This document shows positions 40,601-48,878 of a stretch of 64,000 bases of DNA, in pieces. The position numbers were made by a program, and so were the translations under genes. Location: positions 62,001 to 126,000 of the forward strand of contig NZ_FOIB01000007.1 of the NCBI RefSeq assembly GCF_900111765.1, given 5' to 3'. The DNA is from Myxococcus fulvus (GTDB lineage: Bacteria; Myxococcota; Myxococcia; Myxococcales; Myxococcaceae). Numbering within the stretch: position 1 is the stretch's first letter; each line of letters begins with the position of its first letter. A model generated the notes under the pieces. That model was not told where the DNA came from. It was given only the letters and a program-made list of their open reading frames with translations, and ran no database searches.

Positions 40601-40640
40601 GCCAACCTCGGCCTCCCGGGAGGAATTGGGACAGACGCAT
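37629..40640 (-). CDS. GON / beta-gamma-crystallin / PPC-like / Vps62-like lipoprotein, paralogue 4
   Basis: About 1003 residues from ATG 40640, which opens a lipoprotein signal (MRLSQF... to lipobox LAVGC). An in-frame ATG at 40661 would add seven residues, and the frame is open further upstream without a signal. Same architecture as paralogues 1 and 3: DGEYTLYI and WCHDMAGTPAEYLPLR (GON-like); GRYDLDTLTVGNDAIRSVQV (crystallin-like); VGSYLYLFDAQGHRLAE (PPC-like); SVTVWRPSTAGSPGFYPLGD (Vps62-like). In the C-terminal core, NHVGDWEHLTVRF and AAKGSHGLY are kept, but the SQH motif reads LTTSQGVLLA, so its His is lost. Loops also carry an extra Cys-rich insertion (KRACKHEANSSRPRSCDEW). Upstream member of the pair with paralogue 3. 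Confidence 0.72.
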   Translation of the reverse strand: MRLSQFLPGGRGWLLGSLVALAVGCQGADTQEEAVDQDTFSLEQALGPLRERSCEELKLARPSAEDGEYTLYIFGDPAMPWTAWCHDMAGTPAEYLPLREVGLAANYSQYTAGGASPGTSVRTAYQRLRINPFTLEVDTSDRTFASSTGELRHSGGASVTAMPYATAMSCDYGDTGRARIDLRGTPFKVAPEYFQVLGWGQHGAQVYGFADQLVTVTGGGYCGWNAPLLADPFAGGFLPLLYTVANQAWTPTVRVYPFGGAEAQVQTFHVGTYEHGQLHVGAQGIGALHVPRGWVVTLYAQDDFRGTATRYTSDTELTATAPERWARSLRVEAPVRVFAGAGQTGTAQSLRAGRYDLDTLTVGNDAIRSVQVPDGYRVTLHADSGFSGPRLHLTEDTDLSGLELNARTSSLVVESTTVRDSNSVDGFWRGSGGQNPDSTANRTFFVDHTGPAELVTFTLSSVVGSYLYLFDAQGHRLAEAAYASNSPDATLSALLTPGTYRLVAATQEAGQTGYFTLRADRARLRAPQRLTVKAVHTFSWVYDDDGTGANDSVTVWRPSTAGSPGFYPLGDLAQPNEGGPAPKTTFLVSGEGDVLARPVDYDLIWDDRGSGGTDDVRFWHPRPPDGYTCLGSVAKLDDDKPSLDLVRCVRSEYVVPARASWVWNDQGSGADDDITVWQADAREHLGLNLSVIVAQGHYGDPEGHRFWTLNKSMLANTELQGGVVDDLLVRRFAPRIWLHPEEQFWPTSTQTFVSNMSQTATRLTTPTGLGCDSCAPFAFLAGQSPSQADVPVYAQVIPRTQSDRPTNVTDVVYWVFYGYNRGKRACKHEANSSRPRSCDEWDSFANHVGDWEHLTVRFVDGRPAVLTTSQGVLLAPMSFGDKNVALVGGWRPELYAAKGSHGLYPELATYDYGWRGLWSEFRDVTGRGTAWDTWRDLRISPWQRRGGYSGGGFEGFNLTLAWGNERSGCDNDGADATGHCVLDPGPLGPAMRAFAQPASLDMR

Positions 40641-40931
40641 GACCTGGACCTTGTTGTTCATCCCGCGTGAATGGTGGACGTGGCTCCCGGGGGCATGCCC
40701 GGGTGCCCCTGGGAAGGGCAGTGCGTCCGACTCCCCCTGGAGACGCCGGGGATTTGTTCCTGTGATTTCCGGGACATTTGAGCGGACGACGCTGTCTGTT
40801 GATTGGGTGACCCCTCGCCCGCTGATTTGAGCGTCGGCCCTCCCTGCGCCATGCTGCGGTGGCCCATGGCCGGTGGTCCGCCCTGGTGCGCCAGGCCCGT
40901 GCAAAGGCTGGCATCAACGGGGGGACGTGCC

Positions 40932-42596
40932 ATGAAAGACAGTGAGCAGTCCGAGCCGCGCGCGGAGCCGACGTCCCCTCCTGCTCCGGGAGGGCTGCGC
41001 GGCTGGTGGTCGCGGTGGCGCGCGGAGCGACGTGCGCCGAAGCGCGCGACCCCTAAGAAGCCTGGGGTGGTCCGGCGAGGCTGGACGCGGCATGTGGCGG
41101 GTGTCGTGGACGTGGCGCTGGTCTTCCTCGCGCTCGCCATCGTCGCCGTGGCGGGGCAGCACGCCGCGGCCACGGCCTCGAACGTCCCCGGTGGGTGGCG
41201 GCTCCCGGTGTTCCTCATCCTGTTGCCCTTCGGGTTGACCTATACGTCGCTGCTCTCGGCGCGCTCGCGGCTGACGCGGACCCGGTTCGAGCTGGCGCAT
41301 CCTCCCGGCAACTACAGTCCGACGGACCAGCGCATCCTCTTGAGCGTCCAGAAGTCATGGAGCTACGAGCGGCTGCTGTTCCGGGCCGCGCTGGGCAAGG
41401 TGGGGCTCCACGCTCAAATCTATGGGCTGGTCACCACGCTGACGCTCGGGCTCACCTACCTCATCTGCTTCCCGCTCCCCAAGCCGACAGCGGACGGGTA
41501 CACGATGGTGCCGCTGGTGGCGGTGGCCGCCGCGTCCGCCGCGACGGTGTCGTTCGCCATCCACTTCGGGCGCATCGTCGTGCGGCTGGCGAGCCAGGAC
41601 TTCAACGCGCGGATGTACTCGTGGGCGACCCGCTCCATGCTGCTCTCGCTGTGTGCCACGGTGGTGGCGGCCATGTTCCTGACGCCCAAGGCGGGCTCCG
41701 GGGCGCCGCTGGTGCAGTGGTTCGACCGGGCGGTGCTGTTGGGCGCCACGGTGGCGGCGCTCGGGGACCAGGTGCTCGAGTTCGTGGTGGCCAAGGCCGC
41801 GTCGCTGTTCGGCATCGCGGTGCGCAACCCCGCGGGCGCGGCGGACCTGGAGCAGATCGCCGGGCTCACCCAGGACGACGTGGCCCGGCTCGCGGAGGAG
41901 GGCATCGAGTCGACGCATGGGCTGGCCTATGTGCCCACGGCGCGGCTGTTCTTCTCGACCAATCACAGCCTCCAGCGGCTGGTGGACTGGCAGGACCAGG
42001 CGCTGCTGCTCCAGTGGGTGGGCAGCGCGCGGGCGAAGTCGCTCGCGGACCGGCTGATGGTGCGTGGGGCCATCGACCTGTGGGGCACGGTGGTGGCCCT
42101 GGACGCGGCTCCGGATGACGCACGTCGCATCGCCCTGGCGCAGGCGCTGGGCATGGACGAGTCACAGGTGTCGTCCATCGTGAAGCTGGTCGAGCACGAC
42201 CAGGTGGTGCGGCGGCTCCACGCGCACTACGTGTCCACCGCGTGGGTGAACCCGGGGACGGAGCCCGTGCCGGTGCTGAACGTGACGCTGATGAACGGCG
42301 TGGGGCCCGAGGACCTGGAGCGCATCGTCGCGAACGCGCTGGTGCAACGGCCAGGGCTCACCGAGGCGGACGAGGCGCGGGTGCGCGCCGTCGTCGAGCA
42401 GGCCCTCCAGTCCGCGGCGGACAGTCGTCCAGGGCTCTTCGCGCGGCCGGAGTTCGGGCAGGTGATGACGGAGTGTCTCCGGGACGCGCTCGCGCAGCAG
42501 CCGCCCTCTGCGCCGGTGGACCTGGAGGCGCTCGCTCGCGTCCTCCAGGAGTCGGTGCGGAAGGCTCCCACGGAGGTGCCTCCCACCCGGAGCTAG
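40932..42596 (+). CDS. membrane protein with helix-hairpin-helix-like C-terminus
   Basis: A 554-residue protein. A polar N-terminus (~60 residues, Pro/Arg-rich) precedes hydrophobic segments at about 70-90, 95-112, 165-185, 190-205 and 235-260 (for example VDVALVFLALAIVAVAGQ, LPVFLILLPFGLTYTSLL). The soluble C-terminal half contains LEQIAGLTQDDVARLAEEGI, a helix-hairpin-helix-like fold often seen in DUF4332-type sequences, then amphipathic helices. GGGGGA precedes ATG 40932. It diverges from paralogue 4 across 291 bases of sequence in which no gene is seen. No family identified with certainty. Confidence 0.6.
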   Translation: MKDSEQSEPRAEPTSPPAPGGLRGWWSRWRAERRAPKRATPKKPGVVRRGWTRHVAGVVDVALVFLALAIVAVAGQHAAATASNVPGGWRLPVFLILLPFGLTYTSLLSARSRLTRTRFELAHPPGNYSPTDQRILLSVQKSWSYERLLFRAALGKVGLHAQIYGLVTTLTLGLTYLICFPLPKPTADGYTMVPLVAVAAASAATVSFAIHFGRIVVRLASQDFNARMYSWATRSMLLSLCATVVAAMFLTPKAGSGAPLVQWFDRAVLLGATVAALGDQVLEFVVAKAASLFGIAVRNPAGAADLEQIAGLTQDDVARLAEEGIESTHGLAYVPTARLFFSTNHSLQRLVDWQDQALLLQWVGSARAKSLADRLMVRGAIDLWGTVVALDAAPDDARRIALAQALGMDESQVSSIVKLVEHDQVVRRLHAHYVSTAWVNPGTEPVPVLNVTLMNGVGPEDLERIVANALVQRPGLTEADEARVRAVVEQALQSAADSRPGLFARPEFGQVMTECLRDALAQQPPSAPVDLEALARVLQESVRKAPTEVPPTRS

Positions 42597-42676
42597 CGCC
42601 TCCTCGGTTCGAGTCGTCCGACGAAGAGCCGGGCTCGCTCGACGCACCTCTCTGGCTGCCCTATGTTTGGCAGCCG

Positions 42677-43237
42677 ATGACGCGAACTCCGTCCCGCCGC
42701 AAAGCGACCTCGGCGCATCTGGAGGGGCTGGGGTCCTCGCTGATGCACACCGTTCGCGTCTGGCAGGTCGCTCCCGTCCACACCGAATGGACCGCGGTGC
42801 TGCCCGTCCGGGCAGGACGCGAGGAGGAGGCGCGGCGGCTGGTGACCGAGGCGCTGGCGCGGAACCCGGACATGGGAGGAGGGCCACCGCGCAACGCCAT
42901 CGGGTTGTTCGAGCCGGGGCCTGGCCGTCGTGGGCCGCGCTTCCACTCGGGCGACAGCGCCCCGCGCCTGTCTGCCGCCCTCTACCTGGAGTTCATGCCG
43001 GCCGGGCCTGACATGGTGTACGCACAGTACGAACTGGCGCATCGCATCCTCGAGAGCTCCGCGCCACTGCTCGAGGATGCGCGCTGGTACGCCATCCTGA
43101 CGCAGTGTGAGGACATCCTCGACTGCTGGGAGCTCGTGGCGGGGCGGCTGCGCTACGAGCGGCACCTGACGGAGGAGGAGCAGGCCCGAGAGCTGCTGCA
43201 ACAGCTCGAGCCCTCGCTCCGGCGCCGTCTGGACTGA
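42677..43237 (+). CDS. hypothetical protein, unknown family
   Basis: A 186-residue cytoplasmic protein (or ~164 if it starts at the in-frame ATG 42743). It has a mixed alpha/beta composition with VLPVRAGREEEARRLVTEAL near the N-terminus, ALYLEFMPAGPDMVYAQYEL in the middle and a helical acidic C-terminus (HLTEEEQARELLQQLEPSLR). Neither start has a strong ribosome site; ATG 42677 sits 16 bases after a TATGTT that could be a -10, so a short leader is possible. A perfect terminator hairpin follows. No function proposed. Confidence 0.5.
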   Translation: MTRTPSRRKATSAHLEGLGSSLMHTVRVWQVAPVHTEWTAVLPVRAGREEEARRLVTEALARNPDMGGGPPRNAIGLFEPGPGRRGPRFHSGDSAPRLSAALYLEFMPAGPDMVYAQYELAHRILESSAPLLEDARWYAILTQCEDILDCWELVAGRLRYERHLTEEEQARELLQQLEPSLRRRLD

Positions 43238-43287
43238 GCCTCCGTCGTCCATCGATTGCTGTTGAAGCGTGCCCATCCCCTCGCCGA

Positions 43288-43318
43288 ACCTGCCTCAGGT
43301 CTGTTTCCTGAGGCAGGT
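43288..43318. terminator. bidirectional perfect hairpin between convergent genes
   Basis: ACCTGCCTCAGG (43288-43299) pairs perfectly over 12 bp with CCTGAGGCAGGT (43307-43318) around a TCTGTTT loop. It lies between the plus-strand gene ending 43237 and the minus-strand remnant ending 43373. Confidence 0.7.
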
Positions 43319-43372
43319 CGCGGCTCATGCTCCTCGATTCAGCGATGACCGAAAGTTCGGCGGATGTGAAGG

Positions 43373-43898
43373 CTAATCACAGAACGGAGGCAGGGTGGCC
43401 CTGCTGGCTTGCAGGTCTGTGCGCAGTTCGCTGACCGCGACGCGGCCAGGAGCCGAGGTGGGAATCGAGAACAACGCCGTGGGGTTCGTCTGCAGCGCGC
43501 CGAATATATTGCCGATGATCGGAGTGATAAGGCTGACAACAGAGTCCGCTGCGACAGGCAGTGTCTCTATCGTACCGGGCAGCCCTCCAGGAAGGACCTG
43601 ACCCAGAACGCCTTGAAGCTCCGGCAAGTCAACCGACAGGCTATTGGCATCCGTCCGGAGTTGCGCCTGTGGTCTGGGCAACCAGGAGGTTGATGAGGCC
43701 GATGGGGCTCGAGAAGAGGGTGTCCAGGACGTCGAGGCGAGAACCGATACGGTCCAGGTGTTCGTTCAAGTCAGCCAACGCGATGCCGGCTGGGGTGTTG
43801 CTGTCCACGCACGCGCTCTGCGCGTGGGCACGGCTCGGGGTGAGCGCCAACACCATCGAGATGGCGATGAGGTAGAGCCAATGCGTTCGGGTTGTCAT
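43373..43898 (-). pseudogene. frameshifted secreted protein
   Basis: ATG 43898 (GGGAG seven bases upstream) opens a signal peptide ending SRAHA and a mature part SACVDSNTPAGIALADLNEH, continuing to SSPIGLINLLVAQTTGA. It then stops at TAG 43641. One frame over, the coding sense continues without a break: AQLRTDANSLSVDLPELQGV through VSLITPIIGNIFGALQTNP to LPPFCD and a TAG at 43373. A single-base indel near 43665-43685 reunites the two into a ~175-residue exported protein with a Cys near each end. It is either a real frameshift mutation or a sequence error. The family is unrecognised. Confidence 0.6.
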
Positions 43899-44124
43899 CG
43901 AGTACTCCCATTCGTGAGCTCCAGCCGCCACCGGCAACGCCAGGATGGAGTCCCCTTCTTCGTGACAGGGGAGGGACGTGCTGTTGCGGCAAACACAGAC
44001 TGGTGGCGGGGCGGAATCCTTTCGCCTGTCTGGGGGCACTCGAAACTGTACTGGAGGACAGGGGTGATACATGCGGGATACCCCTGTCTCAGGCTGCGGG
44101 CGTTGATATGTCTTCAGCTGCCCG

Positions 44125-47100
44125 TCACGCGGCGACGCGTCCGTCCTCGGCCTTGTCTTGCGACAGGCGCTTCTGGATGGCCAGGAACAGCGCCTCGTGC
44201 GTGGCAGGGGCGGCGAGCTCCACGTCACCCCCTGGCTGGCCGAACGCGCCTACGGCGTCGCGCAAAGCCTCACGCACCGACAGCGCGAGCATCAGCGGAG
44301 GCTCACCCACGGCCTTGCTGCCGTGGATGGTGTTGTGCTGCTTCGCCCGCTCCATCAGCTTCACCCGGAAGTCCACGGGCGCATCGCTGAACGCCGGCAC
44401 CGGGTACGTGCTGGCCGAGTGCGTGAGCAGCCGGCCCTTCGCGTCCCACCGCAAGTCCTCGCCCGTGAGCCACCCCAGGCCCTGCACGAAGCCGCCTTCA
44501 ATCTGGCCCCGGTCCACGCCCGGGTTGAGCGAGTCGCCCACGTCCTCCAGCACGTCCACCCGGAGTACACGCTTCATGCCCGTCAGGCCGTCCACCTCCA
44601 CCTCCGTCACCGCCGCGCCGTACGCGAAGTAGAGGAATGGCTTCCCCTTGCCCTTCGCCTTGTCGTAGCCGATGCCCGGCGTCCGGTAGTACCCCGTCAC
44701 GGACAGGCCCACGCGCGACAGATACGCCGCGTCCACCACGGCCGCGAACGCCGCCGACACCTCGGGCGCGCCCTTCACGCCCACCCGGCCGCCCTCGAAC
44801 ACCAGCGACTCCGGCGCCACCCCGCGCCCGTGCTTCTCCGACAAGAGCTTCGCCGCCACCGGCGCCAGCCGCTCGCGGATGCTCACGCACGCCTCGCGCA
44901 CCGCGGCGCCATTCAAGTCCGAGCCGCTCGACGCCGCCGTGGCGGACGTGTTGGGCACTTTGTCCGTCACCGTCTTCGCCAGCCGGATGGCGTCCGCGGG
45001 CAGGCCCAGCTCGCGCATCGCCACGCCCTGGATCTTCGTGTGCAGACCCTGGCCCATCTCCGTGCCGCCGTGCGACACCATCACCGAGCCATCCCGATAC
45101 ACGTGCACCAGCGCGCCCGCCTGGTTCAGGAACGTCGCGGTGAACGAGATGCCGAACTTCATCGGCGTCATCGCCAGTCCCCGCTTGATGTTCGGTGAGC
45201 TGGCGTTGAATGCGTCCACCTCCGCGCGCCGACGCGACAGCTCCGAGGACTCCTTCAGCTCACGCCACAGCCCCGGCAGCCGCTCATCCTCCAGCTCCTG
45301 TCCGTAGTGCGTGGTGTTCGTCTCACCGGTGCCCCGGTAGAAGTTGCGCTCGCGCACGTCCTCCGCGGACAGGCCCACTGCACGCGCCACCCTCGCGAGG
45401 ACCTCTTCGCCCACCAGCATGCCCTGCGGACCGCCGAAGCCCCGGAACGCCGTGTTGGAGACCAGGTGCGTCTTCGCAACCCGCCCCGTGTAGCTCGTCG
45501 CCGGGATGTAATAGGCGTTGTCGAGGTGGAAGAGGGCGCGGTCCGTGATCGACTCGGACAAATCCAGCGACCAGCCGCCGTTCGACACCAGCACGGCCTT
45601 CAGGGCCAGCAGCTTGCCCTGCTCGTCGAAGCCGACCTCGTACGTGGCATGGAACGGGTGACGCTTGCCCGTCACCACCATGTCCACGTCCCGGTCCAGC
45701 ATCCACCGCACCGGGCGGCCCGTTTGCCACGAGGCCAGCGCCACCAGCGCCGCAGGCGCGTTGCCTTGCGTCTCCTTGCCACCGAAGCCGCCACCCATGC
45801 GCGGCGACTGCACCACCACGCGGCTGCGCGGCAGGTGCAGCACGTGCGAAATCACCGCCTGCACCTCGGACGGATGCTGCGTGGAGGACACCACCGTGAT
45901 GTCCCCGTCGTCGCCCTTCTCGGCGTAGGCCGCGTGTGTCTCCAGGTAGAAGTGCTCCTGGCCGCCAATCGACACGGTGCCGGACAGCCTGCGAGGGCTC
46001 GCCGCGAGCGCCGCGTCCACGTCACCCCGGCGGATGATGTGCGGCTCCGTGTGGTAGCTGCCCTGGGCGATGGCGTCCTCCACCGTGAGGACCGCTGGCA
46101 GCGGCTCGTACTCCACCACCACCTGACGCGCGGCCTCGCGGCACGCGTCCACGGACTCGCCCACCACGAGCGCCACGATCTGCCCGTGGAACAGCACCTC
46201 GTCCTTCGCGAGCAGCGGCTCATCGTGGCGGATGGGCCCGGTGTCGTTCATCCCCGGGATGTCCTCCGCCAAGAGCACCGTCACCACGCCGGGCAGGGCC
46301 CGAGCCGCCGTCGCGTCCCGGCGCAGGATGCGCGCGTGCGCGTGCGGCGAGCACACCGGCCACACCTCCAGCATCGGCCGTGACTGCGCCACGTCGTCCA
46401 CGTACTTCGCCGCACCCGTGACATGGCCCAGCGCGCTCTCGTGGCGCAGGACGCGCGTGGCGTCCGTGGGCACCTCACCGTCACCCCCGACGAAGCCCGG
46501 CGCCGCGTCCAGCGAGGGGCTGCGCTCGCCCGTGAAGAACTTCTCGAACAGGCTCACGATGAGCCCGCGCCGGTACTCCGCGCTCCCGCGCAAGTCGCTG
46601 ATGGGGGACAGCTCCGAGCCGAGCACCGGCAGTACCTGGTCCACGGTCTCCCGCGTCCAGGGCTTGCCGACCAGCAGCTCCTCGGTGCGACGCGCGCGAA
46701 TCGGAGTCGCCGCGACGCCGCCGTAGCCCAGCCGCGCCGCCCGCACCACGCCGCCCGAGTCCACGTCCACGCAGAAGCCCGCCGCGACGATGCTGATGTC
46801 CAGCTCTCGCCGCTTGGAGACCTTGAAGGAATCCGAACGCCGCGTCAGCCCGCTCTCCGCCGAGGGGCCGTCGGGGATGACGATGGAGCGCACCACCTCG
46901 TCCGCCTGGAGCGCCGTCTTGCGGTACGCGAGGAAGAACTCCGACAGCGCCACCGTCCGCTTGCCGCGCACCGAGGCCAGCACCAGCCGCGCATCCAGCG
47001 CGAGCAGCACGGGCGCCAGGTCGCCGATGGGCGACGCCGTCACCAGATTTCCGGAGAGCGTGGCCCGCTGGCGGATCTGCCGCGAAGCGAAGACGTTGAG

Positions 47101-47946
47101 CATCTTCGTCACCTCGGGCAGGGCCGTGCCGAGCGCGTCCTCCAGGTCGACGAGCGTCGCCGCCCCGCCCACGTGCCACCCATCCGCCTCCCGACGGATG
47201 TCGCGCAGGCCCTCCACCGCCTCGGTGGAGATGAGGAACGGGTAGCGCCTGGCCTTCTTGGTGATGTCCACGCCCAGCTCGGTGGCGCCGGCGACGAGCA
47301 TCGCCTCCGGGTGCGCGGCCTTCAGCGCGAGCAGCTCCTCCCACGACGTGGGCCGCAGGAACTTCTGTCCCTTCGCCTCGTAGCTGACGGACGACAGGGC
47401 CTCCGCGGGCCCACCGAGCGGCGTGCCGGGAATCGCGCTCAGCCCCACCGCGGCGTCGCGCGCGGCGAGCGCCTCCATCATCGCGTCGCGGATGGGGCGG
47501 TAGCCGGTACAGCGGCAGATGTTTCCACAGAGCTGGTCCGCCACCGTCTCCGGGGTACAGACGGCCGGACGCGAGTACGCCTCCGCCATCGACACGACGA
47601 AGCCCGGCGTGCAGAAGCCACATTGCGAGCCGTAGTGCTTCACCATCGCCTGCTGCACGGGGTGGGGCTTCTCCTTCGAGCCCACGCCCTCCACGGTGAC
47701 GATTTCACGGCCGGCCACCATGGGGACCAGGGTGATGCAGGCGTTGAACGCGCGCAGGTTGCGGTTCCCCTGGGCATCGCGGTCCACCATGGCCACCGTG
47801 CACGCGCCGCAGTCGCCCTCGGCGCAGCCCTGCTTCGTCCCCGTGGCGCCCTTGGCGCGCAGGAAGTCGAGCAGCGTGGTGTTGGGGGACACGTCGTCGA
47901 CGCGGACGACGCTCCCGTTGAGCCGGAACTCGAACATGGTGCTCAT
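44125..47946 (-). CDS. xdh: xanthine dehydrogenase, single-chain animal-type
   Basis: A 1273-residue molybdenum hydroxylase that oxidises hypoxanthine and xanthine to urate with NAD+. All cofactor domains are in one chain: plant-type [2Fe-2S] (Cys41, 46, 49, 70); second [2Fe-2S] (Cys109, 112, 144, 146; CGFCTPGF, CGNICRCTGYRP); FAD domain (VAGATELGVDITKK, RATLSGNLVTASPIGD); and the Moco domain with GGQEHFYLET, MGGGFGGKETQ, NTAFRGFGGPQG, MKFGISFT, HGGTEMGQGLHTKI and SKAVGEPPLML with the catalytic Glu. The substrate-pocket residues seen in bovine XDH (Arg in AFRGFGG, Phe in KFGISFT, Glu in GEPP) are all present. The ATG overlaps the xdhC stop by four bases. Most bacteria split this enzyme into XdhA/XdhB, so the fused form is notable. 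Confidence 0.92.
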   Translation of the reverse strand: MSTMFEFRLNGSVVRVDDVSPNTTLLDFLRAKGATGTKQGCAEGDCGACTVAMVDRDAQGNRNLRAFNACITLVPMVAGREIVTVEGVGSKEKPHPVQQAMVKHYGSQCGFCTPGFVVSMAEAYSRPAVCTPETVADQLCGNICRCTGYRPIRDAMMEALAARDAAVGLSAIPGTPLGGPAEALSSVSYEAKGQKFLRPTSWEELLALKAAHPEAMLVAGATELGVDITKKARRYPFLISTEAVEGLRDIRREADGWHVGGAATLVDLEDALGTALPEVTKMLNVFASRQIRQRATLSGNLVTASPIGDLAPVLLALDARLVLASVRGKRTVALSEFFLAYRKTALQADEVVRSIVIPDGPSAESGLTRRSDSFKVSKRRELDISIVAAGFCVDVDSGGVVRAARLGYGGVAATPIRARRTEELLVGKPWTRETVDQVLPVLGSELSPISDLRGSAEYRRGLIVSLFEKFFTGERSPSLDAAPGFVGGDGEVPTDATRVLRHESALGHVTGAAKYVDDVAQSRPMLEVWPVCSPHAHARILRRDATAARALPGVVTVLLAEDIPGMNDTGPIRHDEPLLAKDEVLFHGQIVALVVGESVDACREAARQVVVEYEPLPAVLTVEDAIAQGSYHTEPHIIRRGDVDAALAASPRRLSGTVSIGGQEHFYLETHAAYAEKGDDGDITVVSSTQHPSEVQAVISHVLHLPRSRVVVQSPRMGGGFGGKETQGNAPAALVALASWQTGRPVRWMLDRDVDMVVTGKRHPFHATYEVGFDEQGKLLALKAVLVSNGGWSLDLSESITDRALFHLDNAYYIPATSYTGRVAKTHLVSNTAFRGFGGPQGMLVGEEVLARVARAVGLSAEDVRERNFYRGTGETNTTHYGQELEDERLPGLWRELKESSELSRRRAEVDAFNASSPNIKRGLAMTPMKFGISFTATFLNQAGALVHVYRDGSVMVSHGGTEMGQGLHTKIQGVAMRELGLPADAIRLAKTVTDKVPNTSATAASSGSDLNGAAVREACVSIRERLAPVAAKLLSEKHGRGVAPESLVFEGGRVGVKGAPEVSAAFAAVVDAAYLSRVGLSVTGYYRTPGIGYDKAKGKGKPFLYFAYGAAVTEVEVDGLTGMKRVLRVDVLEDVGDSLNPGVDRGQIEGGFVQGLGWLTGEDLRWDAKGRLLTHSASTYPVPAFSDAPVDFRVKLMERAKQHNTIHGSKAVGEPPLMLALSVREALRDAVGAFGQPGGDVELAAPATHEALFLAIQKRLSQDKAEDGRVAA

Positions 47947-48776
47947 TCTCCAGACGAAACCCCGCGCAGGCGGGGCGGCTCCGAGACGGACGGCTCGGGG
48001 CGGGTTTCGACGAAAGGCTGGTGGTGGAGCTGGAGCAGGCCCGCGGCGATGCTCACCGCGACCTCCTGGGGGGACTTGCCCCCCAGCTCCAACCCCATGG
48101 GGCACTGCACCCGGCTCAAGAGGCTCGCGGGCACGCCGCGCGCCTCCAGCCGCTGCCGGAAGCGCGCCCACTTGGTCTTGCTGCCGATGAGGCCCAGGTA
48201 GCGCGCGGGCTTCTCCAGCGCGGCGGCGACGATGTCCTGGTCCAGGTCATGCCGGTGCGTCATCACCGCGACATAGGTGCGCTTCGCGTCCCACGTGGCG
48301 CGGGCGAAGAAGTCCTCCCACGGCTCGTCGTGGCGCGTCACGGAAGCGGGGATGCGCTCGCCCTGGAGCCACTCGGGGCGCTCGTCCACCAGGTGCACGC
48401 GGAAGGGGGTGCCCTCCAGGATGCGACACACCGCCTGGCCCACGTGGCCGGCGCCGAACAGGTACAGCCGAGGCCCGTGATTGACGGGCTCCACGAAGAC
48501 GTCCACCACGCCTCCACAACACTGGCCGAGCTTCGCGCCCAAGGGGTAGCGGTACGTGCGGGACTCGCCGCGCTCCAGGCACCCGCGCGCGTCCGCGAGC
48601 ACCAGCTGCTCCAGGTGTCCTCCGCCCACGGTGCCGTGGAACACGCCGTCCCCGCGCACCAGCAGCTTCGCGCCGGGCTCGGCGGGGGTGCTTCCCTGAC
48701 ACGTCGTTACGGTGGCCACGGCGAAGGGCGCACCCTCGCGCGCCCACTCGCCCAACTGGCGGACCCAATCCCACAT
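47943..48776 (-). CDS. xdhC: XdhC, molybdenum cofactor sulfuration/insertion chaperone
   Basis: A 277-residue XdhC/CoxI-family protein that binds Moco, promotes its sulfuration and delivers it to xanthine dehydrogenase. The N-terminal domain has VATVTTCQGSTPAEPGAKLL and VGGGHLEQLVLADA. The Rossmann-type C-terminal domain has LYLFGAGHVGQAVCRIL, VMTHRHDLDQDIVAAAL and YLGLIGSKTKWARFRQRL. The start MWDW at 48776 is chosen over upstream in-frame codons by family alignment. The stop overlaps the xdh start (ATGA), a clear operon. The LysR gene lies upstream in the same direction. Confidence 0.92.
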   Translation of the reverse strand: MWDWVRQLGEWAREGAPFAVATVTTCQGSTPAEPGAKLLVRGDGVFHGTVGGGHLEQLVLADARGCLERGESRTYRYPLGAKLGQCCGGVVDVFVEPVNHGPRLYLFGAGHVGQAVCRILEGTPFRVHLVDERPEWLQGERIPASVTRHDEPWEDFFARATWDAKRTYVAVMTHRHDLDQDIVAAALEKPARYLGLIGSKTKWARFRQRLEARGVPASLLSRVQCPMGLELGGKSPQEVAVSIAAGLLQLHHQPFVETRPEPSVSEPPRLRGVSSGE

Positions 48777-48878
48777 GGTCCCCCAGAGTCTGCCACACCC
48801 TGTGTCCGGCGGGGATGGGTCTGCGCGCATCCTGTGTGGAATGGACGGCGGCCCGGCGGGCGAGCGGGCCCGGAAGTC

